Made by a program: the position numbers and the translations under genes
Shown: positions 34,843 to 47,418 of the stretch, in pieces
How positions within the stretch are numbered: position 1 is the first letter of the stretch
Layout: each line of letters starts with the position of its first letter
Notes under the pieces: generated by a model
What the model saw: the letters and a program-made list of their open reading frames with translations, nothing else
Told to the model about the DNA's origin: nothing
The model's database searches: none
Assembly: GCA_035610835.1 (NCBI GenBank)
Contig: CM069445.1
Coordinates: 34,274,811 to 34,338,810 of the forward strand
Reading direction: 5' to 3'
Source: Ophiura sarsii
Lineage: Eukaryota; Echinodermata; Ophiuroidea; Amphilepidida; Ophiuridae
Length of the DNA: 64,000 nucleotides

Positions 34843-37800
34843 TGTACATAAGAATTCACATGACGCGTCGACAACGCGTGGTAATTCGTAGCGCTGACTG
34901 TTTACGGCCCGGCCACGCTCCGAATTCCTTCTGACTACCACGTTGGAATTACTTTCAATATTATACAATTACCGAAGCTGATACTTATGCAATTTAAGTA
35001 CAGCCAAAGCCTAGCGGTATGAATTCCGAAGATTTTGGAAACAGACCAAATCAAGAATTACACATCAACTTACAAAATAATGAGATTTGCCAAAAGCTCA
35101 CAGAGTCAAATCAGTTAGGTAACAATAAACACGAAATTGTCCAAAACCATGGAGTGAACGCTATAAACATCGCACCATCACAATGAATACCAGCTATCCA
35201 CTCTCCTCAGTTCAAGCGTCCACTACTCCTACATTTTCATATTCCAAACAATTTCAACCAACCTACTGACTCTGAATTAGTAGAAATATGAATTAGTTCC
35301 CAAACAAATTACGCACCAGGTTAGTATCCGTATGTGTGTTAAACTAGTGCACTACTGACGATTATCGCATGACAACACAAAACACAATAAATGGTACCTA
35401 CCCACCGATTAACTGGCCGCCGCCATCATGCGCGATAACGAAACAACTGGACATCGTCTCGCTATAATGACTGCACAATCTCCGCCAACCTAACTTCCCT
35501 TTCCAAATGCTCACGTGCACCGGTTCATAAAAATTCCTACCCAGCATGCAATCAGTTAGTTTCACATTTTAATAAATTAACAAGAGGTTAAAACCCACCT
35601 AACTCCTGTGACACGTTTGGTAACTTCTACTGGCACTTCGGATATTGATTTCTTGTCCTTACTGTACGTCCTATCCACCTCTACGACAAATATACAAATA
35701 ATGGGATAGGCCCACTAACAGTTAATCTAGCCATATGAGTCATGATATACGGTCATGGCATTCAATTGTATGCGTAAATGGACAACGACAAGGATGATCT
35801 CACACTGCATTTCCCACAGTAGTATGACACAGTGTCAAAAAAAACCATGCTAAGTATTTTTGGCTGAGTGATAAAATTTAAGCACTCAAAAACTCCTAAG
35901 AGTTTTACAAAACACCAAATGGATCATAGGTATTTCTTAAGTATTCTACAATAGATGACATTTACAAAATGCCATGGGTCTCCAAAACAGTCTGAACAAT
36001 CAAAAAAACACTTGCTGCTCATTTACCACAGCACCATTAGGGCGTCACATCTTACACATGACAATCATTAACATCACAAGCAATTTGGAATGATTAAAAA
36101 TCAGTATACCGAAAACATCGGGAAAATACCGAAAATAATCGGAAAATACCGAAAACCGGACCCCCTAGCATAAAAATACATTACATATAACATCAAAATA
36201 GTAATCTAACATGTGAGTCACTTGTCATCCATTACACAAGTAAAAAGTACAATAATTGACCATGCAAGTTCTCTGTATTTAAAATACAGTGATCATGAAT
36301 CATCTCTGATGGTTTGGTTTTTATATCAACGCGACATGGAATTTTAGGAAATTGTCACAAAAAGCCTACCCAAAAATACTGAATTAGATAGCTGTGATAT
36401 TATAAAAAGATTTAAGTACCTTAATTTTTGTGCACGGCACTCCTACCCTTTAGTTATCCAAGAGTAACAATAAACAAATTTACTAATCGCTCCTACCATT
36501 TCTGGCCTCAATTTACATGTTTACACAATCCAGCACTGAATCATGATAGGGTGACAATTTTTGTTACAGAGTAATCATTTATCCATAAAACAATGACTCA
36601 AATTTACATTCATAACATTTTTGTGTGCACTGGTAATTTTTTACAATCATGCACACTACTATTGGCATGCAAGCCTGAACAACTGATTAAAATAGGACTA
36701 GCAATCCTGACAAATCATCAATAACATTTTAATTATCAGAAAAGTGCAACTGTATTTCACAATTGTACCCAATTATTCTACCAACAAGGCACTCATTTGA
36801 TACCACAATTTGGAACACACTGTAATAATCCCAAAATCACAGCATGACATACGTAATTTTATAAAACATGATATCAGGATACACAGTACCAATTCAAAGT
36901 CACCACAATTTTATAAAGCGTAATATTTTTGGGATACACTGTAACTCACCCAGAATGCACTTCATAAAATAATTAAACATCCAACGGCATAGCGCGCACT
37001 TCTAAAACCCCTTCTCAACATCAAACGCGCGCCGCCAGATTTCGCTTGTAATGACACGTCACTAATTGATTACCGCAGCGGTACCGTTTCGCACACAAGT
37101 CCCGATAATTTCCAATATTTTCAAAATTCAAAAACTGCCCAAAATCCTTCCAAACATGCAAATCAGGGCTAGTTTTTGGTCACGCATAACGCTATACGAC
37201 ATACTATCACTAACAATCGACTTTTTGAAGTAATTTGACACAATCAAAAAGAGAAATTTGGGGTCTCGAAATACGATGTCAAAATGATGAAAATAGAAAT
37301 GAATGCCCTATTCATACGCTGTTAAAAATTACGGAACTCATGTATAAAAATCTTGCATCTATCTTGTCCACGAAAACGCGTAGAAATCGCTCAATTTACA
37401 GAATACATGAATCACAATGGTCCAAGAATGTTTTATATACATCCATAGTACTTACAATGAAAGGATGTCAATCAAAACGTCAAATTTCTACCAAATTTCG
37501 ATGTTTTCCTACACAACTTTCCGAGTTTTCTTCAGAGCATCCCACGCGTTCAACAAAAGATGGCGTTTTTAGTTTTTACGCCGTGCTGCGCAAGCCCGAA
37601 CCAATTAAGCAATTAGCCAATTAGCAACTCTAGTTGCTCCAGATAGGGAAGGCCAATCAGGTAAAGTACAGGCAATCTATATGATAAATACATTTATTTA
37701 CTTCAAAAACTCAATCCCGCTACACATGTATGAACTTACACCTATAAGGATTAAGAAAAATCAGCCCTCTTTGTACAAGAAAACGTCGATTCAAAAATGC

Positions 37801-38017
37801 TCGTACAGCCGGGACGAGCATTTTACGTCCGACAGTATCCCCCTGCAGTACGCGTGATTCATAACGCGAACCATATTTGCATAGAGGGCGTTTTTCAATA
37901 AATAGCGATGATATTGTTTTAATCAAGTTTTGCTGTGTTTTTGTTAGTAGAAACAACAATAATGGCAATTTTTGATGTTCATCTTGAATTCTGAAGTAAA
38001 TTTTTAAACATTTAAAA
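34843..38017. other. Largest featureless part of intron 9
   Basis: Apart from a small run of ATACCGAAAA words (36108-36162), I find no tandem repeat, transposon end or exon. A 129-codon open frame at 37235-37624 has no recognisable motif and no splice support. The first 60 bp are CG-rich (ACGCGT, GGCCCGGCC), suggesting an unrecognised insertion border. Confidence 0.35.
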
Positions 38018-38069
38018 TTTTCAACACCACTTAATGTCCCTTTTAAGGGACATTAAGTGGTGTTGAAAA
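38018..38069. repeat. Perfect 52-bp palindrome
   Basis: The arm TTTTCAACACCACTTAATGT continues into CCCTT and is exactly inverted after the centre. It may be two abutting ends of CACTTAATGTCCC-type elements. The flanks do not extend the pairing. Confidence 0.9.
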
Positions 38070-38929
38070 CTCTATTCCATCTGTTATCAAATGAACAGGT
38101 TTAAGCTAGTTCACCCTGGGTGAACTGGTCGAAGTGGACATTTTTCTTTAAGTTTCGATACGCTTTTATTTAACAGGCAACTGCCGACATAACACAATTA
38201 CATGTCCAAGGGATAGCAGTAAATGCTTTCGGACAGATGATATATGTGCTGAATTCAGCACTCTCCACGGCTGCTATCCATATAATTTGCAGAATTGCTG
38301 TAAGTACTGAATATTAATTGTTTTATTTATACTAGGAAGCTATACCGCTAATGTGTGCTGACCTTTGACCTAATGAAACTAATAGATGCTTAACTTGTAG
38401 ATATGGCAAACTATTCTTTTTATGGCTTGTGGCATCCATCTGAATAATGTGAGACCGTGTTCATTAAAATCGGAGCATTTCGAGAATTTGACCACTGTAC
38501 AAAGAATTTGACGTACAATTTGACCTTTAACCTATTTTGCCCTACATCTCGGAAACTAAGCGTCGGGTGGAAATACAACCATTACATTTTTTGCTCCTTA
38601 TGGTCTCAGGAAGTGTTTGATATATTTATTTTAATATAATCAGACCATTTTTACATTTTGATTCCTATATCACCTTTGACCTTCGATAGCGGACTCCCGT
38701 AAAGGCTGCGACACGACAGCAACATAAAATATTGACTCTTGGCACACAACTAAACTAATATGAATATCAAACCTTTTGTACCTTTTCATCTGGTTAAACC
38801 TTCTGAGCTCCCGGCCCAGTTACCATAATAACTAAGTAAACGTTAAGGTATATAAATATCATGCCAAAGAATTCAAGTTCGCAGAGTATATTTAATATAT
38901 AAATATAAAATAATGACTTGACTTCACAG

Positions 38930-39271
38930 GGCCTTGTAAAAACACGTCTTTAAGACTTACTGCCAGGGAATCCGTGATGTTTCGTATAGATCTGTTCCTT
39001 GATTTATTTGGTCGACATGTAAGCTGCAACTACTTTATACAAGGCGATACCGACTCCTTCATCGTGCTCAGATTTGTCGAAATCAATATCGGACAGGACG
39101 AATTCGTCGCCGATGCATGGAATCATTTTAAAAAACGGCGAGCATTTTCTGGTAACACTGCACCACAGTTGATATCATACAAACATGCAGGCATGATTAT
39201 CGGGTATTTTCAACGGACACAGAATCCTAATTTAGAGGTTTGGATTGAGCAGCACCGACTGAATGTTACAA
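38930..39271 (+). CDS. Exon 10: CUB domain 3
   Basis: A 114-residue CUB module on a phase 1-1 exon (acceptor CTTCACAG, donor A|GTAAGT). It starts GPCKNTSLRL and has the second cysteine at VSCNYFIQG. It carries FIVLRFVEINIGQDEF in the position of the D-x-L-x-V central strands, and ends NLEVWIEQHRLNVT. Cysteines 3 and 4 are missing, as in CUB1 and CUB2. It is the most divergent of the three: no SPxYP motif is visible, and FRIDLFLDLFGRH replaces it. Two N-glycosylation sequons (NTS near the start, NVT at the end). It extends the gene beyond the LRP12-like core. Confidence 0.84.
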
Positions 39272-39515
39272 GTAAGTCTCGCAAAAAAAGGGAGAGTATA
39301 CGATACGGCGCATTCAGATATTAAACTCGGTTGCCCATGTTATTGTTTTTATTTTATTTTTCTCCAAGCTTGGAATAAAGAAACAAAGAACTGAGCACTA
39401 CGGTATCAAATCCTTTGAGCAATCGGTTTGCCGACCCCTAGACCACAAAGCCAACAACATAACGCATTGCCTGTCCATGTGTGTATGTACAGGGTGATGT
39501 AACACCCTATCTGCC

Positions 39516-40250
39516 CATTGTTGAGATTTTGTTTCACAGTATAGCGCACTCTATAAGTTCATATCTGGAAGTTAAGCGTAAACTGTCAATCATTCGTTGT
39601 GAATGAATATTCATTCATGACTATTCATGACCTCACACGATGTGATCGTCGCGATCCAGCATCCTTCCCAACTGATCTGATTACAATATTCATAAAATGC
39701 AAATAACGCCACGTCCCTCCTCTGTCACTGTCAGACGAAGCCATCCACAATTTGAAATTCGTATTTTGTTCCACGTGAAAATTAATTTCAAATAACCAAT
39801 TCTGAATGTTTCGTGTCATATAAGAACTAAATTCTGCTATCATCAAAGTAAATAAGTTTTACTCTAAATCACAATCAGCTTTTTTTGACCATTGATGTAC
39901 TATTTCTGTGTCACAAATCATGTTTTGAGCCGATAAAATCCACCGTGTCTTAGGTCGTCTGGTTTGTTACGACCATGATAGTGCGCCCCCTTTAAGATCA
40001 TCATTCGTCAATTTAAGCCTAGTAAACGGGGGACTTTGCCTCCGAGATACTTGTCCCATAGTTATAGGGTCTCTGGTATGTACAGGGGATTGACTTTCTT
40101 ATCTGCCCATTGTTGAGATTTGGTTCAGTATAGCGCACTCTATAAATCCTTCACCCAGAAGTTACAGCGTAAACTGTCAATCATTCGTTGTGAATGAATA
40201 TTCAGTCATGACTATTCATGACCTCACACGATGTGATCGTCTCGACAAGG
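39516..40250. repeat. Two direct copies of a 130-bp segment; related copy at 48180-48640
   Basis: GCCCATTGTTGAGATTT...AATGAATATTCA...CACACGATGTGATCGTC occurs at 39516-39650 and 40106-40248. The 39650-40080 part between them (CCCAACTGATCTGATTACAA, CAGACGAAGCCATC, TAGTGCGCCCCCT) recurs at 48205-48620. This fits a dispersed element with direct repeats at its sides. No coding frames. Confidence 0.7.
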
Positions 40251-40575
40251 AGTATATATAATAGGAGGGGACAGTTAGCTCATTTGCATATTTATCATTA
40301 ATATGATTAACCCTGCCTTGACCCTATGCCCTGCTGTGAGAGGTCACAGATACCGCCCTCTAACCTGGGAGGGGACTTTTCTATTGTTCTCATGCACAGC
40401 GTTGGCGATGAGCGACCGAGAAGTACATAAAATAGATCGATTCGAAGCAGTAATTTGAATACATGAATTATGCATTATGATTCTGGACCGTATAAATGAC
40501 GCAATTTTTTGTGTTCGAAAATGTCAACATTTTTTACCGTTCTTTCAAAAATAAGGAGTACTAGCGGGCATCCGC
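40245..40575 (+). repeat. Dispersed repeat, uninterrupted copy
   Basis: AAGGAGTATATA...GTTAGCTCATTTGCATAT...CTTTTCTATTGTTCTC...GTTGGCGATGAGCGA...AAATAAGGAGTA. An inverted copy exists at 54336-54480 plus 52200-52388, split there by an insertion. It begins and ends with AAGGAGTA. Confidence 0.75.
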
Positions 40576-40639
40576 GCTTTGCGCGGACCCGATAGAAGAT
40601 TTCAGGGGAGGTAAGTAAACAAAGCGTAAGCAAATTTGA

Positions 40640-41600
40640 TACAATATCAAGAACATGTCCTACCTGTATACATAATCCAGACGGGCCCTAAATAATCCGA
40701 ATATCGCAGGTGCTTTTGATAATCCAGGTATAAATGTGCCTTAAAGTAGGTAGGCCTACCTTTGTCTTTCCAGATACCTATGGAGGCCTCCCGTGACCTG
40801 AAATGCAGGTACCCGTTGTCCCATTATATCCAGGGACCCCATAGGCCTAAGCCCTACCCTAATCCAGTTACCACAGGTGCCCTTAATGGCACCGGATACC
40901 ACATAATCCAGGTACTGCAGTGTGCCGTTATATCGAGATACCCAGGTGCCTACTGTATCCTTCAAGTAACTTGGATTAATCGCGGTTGCCGAAGATAGCG
41001 GGCTGTAATAGTCATACCACAAAAGGAAAATGTGAGTATTATCATAGCGTTATAAATGTTTATATAAATATCAAGAGTATGTCCTTATTCAGGTACCCAG
41101 GGCAGGTAACTAAAGTGCCCTTGATATACTGTAAGTGACATGGTACCCTTTATACACCATGCGCCTAGGCCCAATGTGCTCTTAAATAATACAGATACCC
41201 ATGTTCCTAATCCAAGTACTCCACGTGTTCTTAATACACCGGTTGCACATAGGCCTAGGCCCTACCCCTCACAGATGGCCTTAATAACCCAGGTACCGCA
41301 TTTGCCGGCATTATATCCATACCAATGTACCCGTACTATATCCCGTTTATTATGGAAAGCGCAGGTATAAGTGCCGAAGCTATAATAGCGGGTGGTTAGT
41401 CACATCAAAACGTATAAAGATGAGGGTATTGTAAAACAGCAAGAGTATGTCGTTGATACTCCATGTAGGTGCCCTTAATACTGACATTGGTACCACAGTG
41501 CCCTTAATAATCCATATATGGCCATGCGTTTTGAACTGGGCCTGCAAAAAGGTGGAGTTGTGACATCGGCACATCAAAAATGACATTGTCTATTCAATTT
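40640..41600. repeat. Degenerate minisatellite (ATAATCCAGGTACC / GTGCCCTTA words), part 1
   Basis: The sequence is built of diverged units of about 25-50 bp combining 'ATAATCCAG(G/A)TACC', 'CA(G/T)GTGCCCTTA' and 'AGGCCTA'. Intervals vary, so unit borders are blurred. Open frames rich in Y, P and G reflect the repeat. Confidence 0.75.
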
Positions 41601-41947
41601 CTTGTATAAAGATACCACCTACATAGCTAAATTTGGTATCAAAATAAAGCTCTTATGCAGGGCAAGAAGATAAAAGTATTAGCATGTGTTAAAATTTTGT
41701 CATTTTTTGTTAATTAATGGCTAATTAACCAACATCAGGGGTGGAGGAGAGTCCGGCGCAGGAGAGTCCGGCGCAGCAAATTTGGCATCTACAGTACAGT
41801 TCAGTGCAATTGAGTTAAATCATGTTTATGGAATAAAATTGTTGCATCTAAGTACATAAACTCTGGTAAATAAACTGATTTGAATAATTTAGATGTTTAA
41901 TAATGGGTAATCACCTTAATTAATAAAGAATTAATCAATAATTACAG

Positions 41948-42033
41948 ACCCGCAATGCATTGAAGAACTACATGTGTATGACTGGATGGATATGTACCGA
42001 CGCAGCGTCTTTTACCAGCACATACGGTTAGGC
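41948..42033 (+). CDS. Possible additional exon fragment, truncated by a transposon (uncertain)
   Basis: After a good acceptor (TAATTACAG), the frame that would follow phase 1 of exon 10 is open. It reads NPQCIEELHVYDWMDMYRRS followed by VFYQHIRLG and stops being native exactly where the next element begins. One cysteine and several aromatic residues are present, but no domain is recognised. The exon 10 to exon 11 join works without it. It may be a skipped, ancient or disrupted exon, or coincidence. Confidence 0.25.
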
Positions 42034-43328
42034 AAAGTGATCATGGTATGGGATGCATGAGTGATTCTATTGAGGGGATAATGTGATCAATACAAAGTAT
42101 GAACCTTTGTCTTTCAAACAATACACTTTTGGATTGTTAGATACCTTTGGTTATGTAACGTCATTAACATAAACACAATAGGTTTCAGACACTGACTGAA
42201 ATCTTCCAATTATTTGGCTGGATATGTAATATGTTGAATATGGGTTGATTGATACATTTGCGTATATCTCGGCAGTGCAAGCATAAAAACAGATAACACT
42301 TGGCACATAGTTAGAATACACACTCATCACTGTTTGACACTCTTATTTAGATCTGAATGCCTTAATACGAACAAGAAGGGACCATCTTAAATACGCTTTT
42401 ATTTAGCAAAATCCACAATAATATACCTTAGAAAACAACAAAGGATAAAGAACAATAGAGGGATTATAATGTAATAAATTGTTGTGGGATGTAAAGCAAT
42501 AGTAGTGGGGATTTCAAAAGGAGCTGTTCATAAAATTTCCTCAAACCATTGAAATTATATGACGATTACTTACACAATACATATCTAGTAGCTCTAAAGA
42601 TAACAGTAATAAGAGAGGTTGTTGCAGCCATCTTTGATTGATACATTCCTGTATATCTTCATTTTGACTATCACAATATGTTTACACATTGATTTAAACA
42701 TTTTTCATTATTTCTGATTAGAATTTGAAGGCACAGTAAGCTTTTATCTGATAAATTTCATGATTTTAGCCATTTTGGGCCCGTTTCAAAATTATCTGCC
42801 GTCTGCGCATGCGCATTTTTTCTGCAGGTTTCATGCGAATAAGTTCAGATAATTAGTTAACTATCATATGGAATCTTTCAAACTGATTTTCCACCATATT
42901 AGTGATTCACTGACTGGGCATTTTTAAATAAAAATTAGCTATTTGAAATACTGATATTTGTATACCTTTTATTCAATTGCTTCTCCTTACTTTTTCCTCT
43001 TATACTACACATTCCAAATTACACAGGGATTAAGGTTATTGTCTTTAGTATCATATTTATGCGGGAAAAAAATCGGGATTTACCTGCTTCTGATGTCATG
43101 TTATGCAATCTTCTTACCACGTGCTTCATAAAAACAATTCAAATTTCCCGCCAAATAACTGATTTAGCAGTGTCCCAAGTGTACTTACTTTGAGACAGTG
43201 CTATGACGTCATAGTTCACATTTAAAAATCCAAAAGTGTATTGTTTGAAAGACAAAGGTTCATACTTTGTATTGATCACATTATCCCCTCAATAGAATCA
43301 CTCATGCATCCCATACCATGATCACTTT
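42034..43328. mobile_element. Transposon-like element with identical 102-bp inverted ends
   Basis: 42034-42135 and the reverse complement of 43227-43328 are identical over 102 bases by eye, starting AAAGTGATCATGGTATGGGA. The 1.1-kb AT-rich interior has no transposase frame. No target-site duplication was found, so the true ends may lie a few bases further out. Identical arms mean recent insertion or gene conversion. Confidence 0.82.
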
Positions 43329-43759
43329 CATTATTTATTGACTGCGCCTCGTATGTCAGATTTTTTTCTTCGCAAAATGACATTTTTTCCAGCCCGGTGC
43401 AAAATACTGTAAACATTACCTAGATATAGAAAGTTATATATGCTTGGAAAGCTTTAACTGTCAGGAATTTAAATCTGCAATAATTAACCTTGTAGGGTAT
43501 GCAGAATTTTTTTCATATTTTTTTTTTCTCAGCAGATTTTTTTCATAAATTGTTGACCTTTTCAAATTCATAACCTTCTAGGGGTTCATCCTATGTTAAT
43601 TCTAAGTGCATTTTTGAACTCCTAAGACAATTTTAATCAAAAAAATGTATACTTTTGTGGGGGTATTGCCTAGTATAGAAAAGTTATCGCCATTCAAATG
43701 AAAATACACGCGATATTCACCAATTTTAAGCTCGTCACACGAGACCGGCCCAACTTAAA

Positions 43760-44700
43760 ACGCATGGCCATATACCATGTGCCCTTAATAAATCCATGTA
43801 TGCCATGCATGTATAACACATGGTGCCTTTGATTATTCAGGTACCACCCCATGTACTTTAATAATCAAGATTGTGTATTAGTGATCCAATATAGGACCTC
43901 CATGGTCTATGTGGTTTATCTTGAATCGAATATTAAGGGCACCCATGATAACTGTGTATGCGGCTATTAGGGCCTACGTGGATTAATAAGGACACCTGAA
44001 TGGTTATTCAGGTGTAGGAATACTTAAAATATTCAGAGTATCTGGATTGCCTTAATATCCCCTCCCCCAGTCAGCTCATGTCCCTACCCATTTTGTACCC
44101 CAAATAATACAAAAGTTGTATTTTAATGTCAAAACTGAAAGTAACTTAAAATTAGCTTTAAAATGTCTCCCCCGATTCTTTTATTGCCCCGCCACCCCGT
44201 GTTCCTCCTTTAAAATGTTGATATGTGTGCCATCCGGGTTTTGTTTGGCCTATTTACTTAAATACATTATTCCTCCAATTATAGGCATGTAGGGCCTAAA
44301 CGTATGTAGTCCCTCTGTCATGTTTGTTGTGTTCTAAATAAGGCCTTCCGAGATACTACCTAATACACCCTTAAAATCCAGTTATCACATGTGGCACACC
44401 TACGCATAGTATATCCAGTTAATTTGAGACTATCTGCGTTTTATAGTGAACCCGTAATCCAGATACCACTGGTGCCCTTACTAATCCAGACACTCTATAA
44501 TAATCATGATAATATACTACACGTTCCGTTTATCCAGAAGCCCATGTGCCCTTATATCCAGATTATCAAGTAAGGGAAGTGCGGGGAGGAGGAGGTGGCT
44601 TTAGGGTATGATGGGGCAATGGCGCACGTTCCGTTTATCCAGATACCCATGTGGCCTTAGTAAGGCCGCCTTACTATATCCATATTATCAAATAAGGGAA
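43760..44700. repeat. Degenerate minisatellite, part 2
   Basis: The same texture as 40640-41600 (CCCTTAATAAATCCATGTATG, CAGGTACCACC, GTTTATCCAGA), with one larger direct copy (44517-44600 against 44628-44715, CGTTCCGTTTATCCAGA). The intervening 2 kb includes the 42034-43328 insertion, so the two parts were probably once continuous. Confidence 0.7.
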
Positions 44701-44719
44701 GTGCGGGGGAAGGGGGCTT

Positions 44720-45784
44720 AGACCTTAGGGTATGATGTGACAATCCCGTAATTTACGTGCTATAGGCCTATAAGTCGCACGGCGAATAAGCCGCAGCACC
44801 TCAAATTAAGATTCAGACCTCATCGTATACAGTAAGCCGCACCGCTGTATAATAAGTCGCACAAATAAAATAAAAGGGGTGTGTGTGGGGGTGGGGGTCG
44901 ACCATGATTCACCAACCCATAGCTTCATTACCAGCCATGGGGTTACAACTGCAAGAGTGACTCCATCAAATGTATTTTCCTTCAGCCACTTCAGTCACTT
45001 TAAATATGTTATCCTGGATACGGTTTGCGCCTTGCTCCCAGTTTCTTTATTAAAATAAAGGTCTTGGCTTTATGATTAATGTTTTGTTTGTGTCTTGCTC
45101 TCGTTACATTTTATTGTACTGTACGGTATGCACCGCGGAGCAACCGTACGGACTGCCTGCTTTCACTGCATTCCCCGTTTACAATGTAGCAGTTTGCGCC
45201 ACAAACGCGTACACACTTTGTCTGCGTCATTACGTGTGCGCCGAATCGCGTGCGCCATGTTAAACGCGGTCGCGCAGCAACAACAACGGTTGGCATGGTA
45301 CCGCCAGTTTCTTTATCGTTAGCAAACTCCGCGTTCATCTATGTTATTAATGTGAAAGTGTCACTTTAAGATCTGCGTAAGAGTTTTTGTTTACATTTAG
45401 AAAATGTCGTAAAATATTTTTAATTTGTTGGACGTATAGTCCCGTATAAATGCTTGTTACTATGCGTTCTTTAAGAATAACAAACAGCCGCATATACAGA
45501 AATGTAGCTATATCCCTGAAGAAAATATTTTGGGTGAAGACCATATGTCATCACTCATTCCGAAAACCACAATTTGTGTCCGAACCGTAACTACCCGAGT
45601 AAAAGAAATTCAACATTTCGGAATTTCACATGTGATCCTTTCTGCGCATGTCTGAAAACGGGGGAAAACGGGCATTGAACTATCTAATTAGCTCGTGTAT
45701 TAGAGGCGCAATTACCACGCTTTTTCAGTTGAAGAGGGACGCGAGTGTAAAATTATATTGAACTATCTAATAAAGCCATGTTCC
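44720..45784. other. Intron 10 spacer; repeated 'AAGTCGCAC/AAGCCGCA' words and a CpG-rich pocket
   Basis: 44770-44860 has four TAAG(T/C)CGCA words typical of a dispersed hairpin element. 45125-45300 is CpG-rich (CACCGCGGAGC, CGCGTACAC) with frames open on both strands. None resembles a known protein and no exon is supported. Confidence 0.35.
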
Positions 45785-47035
45785 GAAAATTAGTATATAG
45801 ATAATCACATTATAAACACATTTTGTGCGAGAGTAACATACAAATATGGTATAAAATGGCAAAAATGGCACGATAAAAATCCGTTCGTTATAAATAAATG
45901 GATAAATGATTAAATATTAAACTATCACCAACCACACTCGTCGATCTCTGTGGCGTGCATCGTAGGTCATGTCGTTTGCAAACGGCAACACGGGTTCGAT
46001 CCCCGGTGTATCCGTGAATTCCATGTTTTTTTATGTTTTTTTTTTAACTTGACGGTGGATTAATGTAGCATCATTTTTATGTCAATTTTTGTAAATTATA
46101 AAGGCCCATGCGTTTATAGTTGTTGTTTTTTCTAACATTTATCTCTTTGATTTATTTAACTTCTAAACAATTGTATACGTAAACTATATACATGTACATA
46201 TATTAGCGCGATAAATAAGTGATTTAATTTGAGTTCGGTTTGATAATTATAGCAAAACTTGTTGTAAAACCAGTCAGCCCAAGTTTGTGTACATCACGTT
46301 TAGTTTGTTATAGCTAGGCTAATATACTATTTGTAGCTGTTTGTATACAAGAAGCAAACACATTTCCAAAACAGAGAAACATGAGAAACGGGACCGTTAC
46401 TAACGTTAAATTTAATACCATTGCCATGATTACCAATTTGAGGCTCTTTCGGAAATCTGTACAACCGATGAATTTCTAGAAAATCGTTGATACAACTTCA
46501 CTCAGGAAAGTCAGATCTTGTAGCAAAACAATTAGCTAGCTTTTTAATAAACGAATTGGGGGACGCAATGATGTCGAAATCTATGTGGAAAAGGGAATCA
46601 GATAACTATTGATAGACTCTATCAAGTCTTGTACCACTGAAGGGTTGATAGGTAATACACGTATCGGCGATGGGGAGCTAAAGTTTGTTTCAGAATATAA
46701 AAAGAGCAACACCACCAGAATATATCTTACTCTGTGCAACACACGTTAATGGATACTCGTTTGAAAATAACCCGCCAGTGTATAGATCATTCTTTTAACG
46801 CTTGTGTGTATTCAAAGGGTTGCTTGAAGGTCGTGCATTGACTTGATCTGAACAACGAATAATATGGGAGTGAAAATCTTTTGTTATGAGCACGCATGAG
46901 TAAAGTGGATTCTCTGTTATAATAAAACAAGATTTCTTATTTTAAGATCGGGAATAAAGGTTACCAAGGGACATTCGCTTCAACGATGCTCCTATGCGTA
47001 CGTCAATTGAAAGCCTGGTCAGATGGTGTGCTCAG
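45785..47035 (+). mobile_element. Left arm of a long inverted repeat (about 6.4 kb apart end to end)
   Basis: This arm matches the reverse complement of 51415-52220. Shared words: CACAAAATGTGTTT (inverted), CGTCGATCTCTGTGGCGTGCA, TTTCTAGAAA, TAATAAACGAATTGGG, GAGTAAAGTGGATTC and GATGCTCCTATGCGTA. The left arm is longer because of insertions, including the tRNA-like stretch at 45962-46015. No transposase, integrase or polymerase frame was recognised between the arms. Confidence 0.75.
45945..46015 (+). other. tRNA-like sequence (not a functional tRNA)
   Basis: CACGGGTTCGATCCCCGGTGT matches the T-arm and B box of tRNA, and CGTTTGCAAACG resembles an anticodon stem-loop (GCA, cysteine-like). The acceptor stem does not close and the D-arm/A box is unrecognisable. 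It is probably a SINE fragment or tRNA pseudogene inside the left inverted arm. Confidence 0.4.
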
Positions 47036-47418
47036 AGGCGCCATACCCAGCACTCGGAACACCATCAGAAACAAGTGATTTTGTTCTTTCTTTTGAAGAT
47101 ATGTGCACATTGTCTCATTCAGTAGATAGCGCATTTATCACATGTGGCACTACTTCAGTAGATAAGCGGTGGCTGCAAGAATTTTTAATTCAATGTGTGC
47201 TACATGTGAAAACCTTTTTGATTACCACCCATCGATATACCAAATTTCGCGAAAAGGCACTCCAAAAGGCAGGCACGTTAATACGTAGTACCACTATATA
47301 GTGAGAACCCCGGGTCCAAAGCTATTGCTCGAGGTCTTTAAAAATAGATTGTTACAACAAAACATAAAAACTGGTATTGTCCATCTTTTAGTTTCCAGTA
47401 AGTTAATGATTATATTAA

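Noticed and set aside
37235..37624. 129-codon open frame in intron 9
   Set aside because: No recognisable motif, no cysteine pattern and no splice sites linking it to the gene; composition is not clearly coding.
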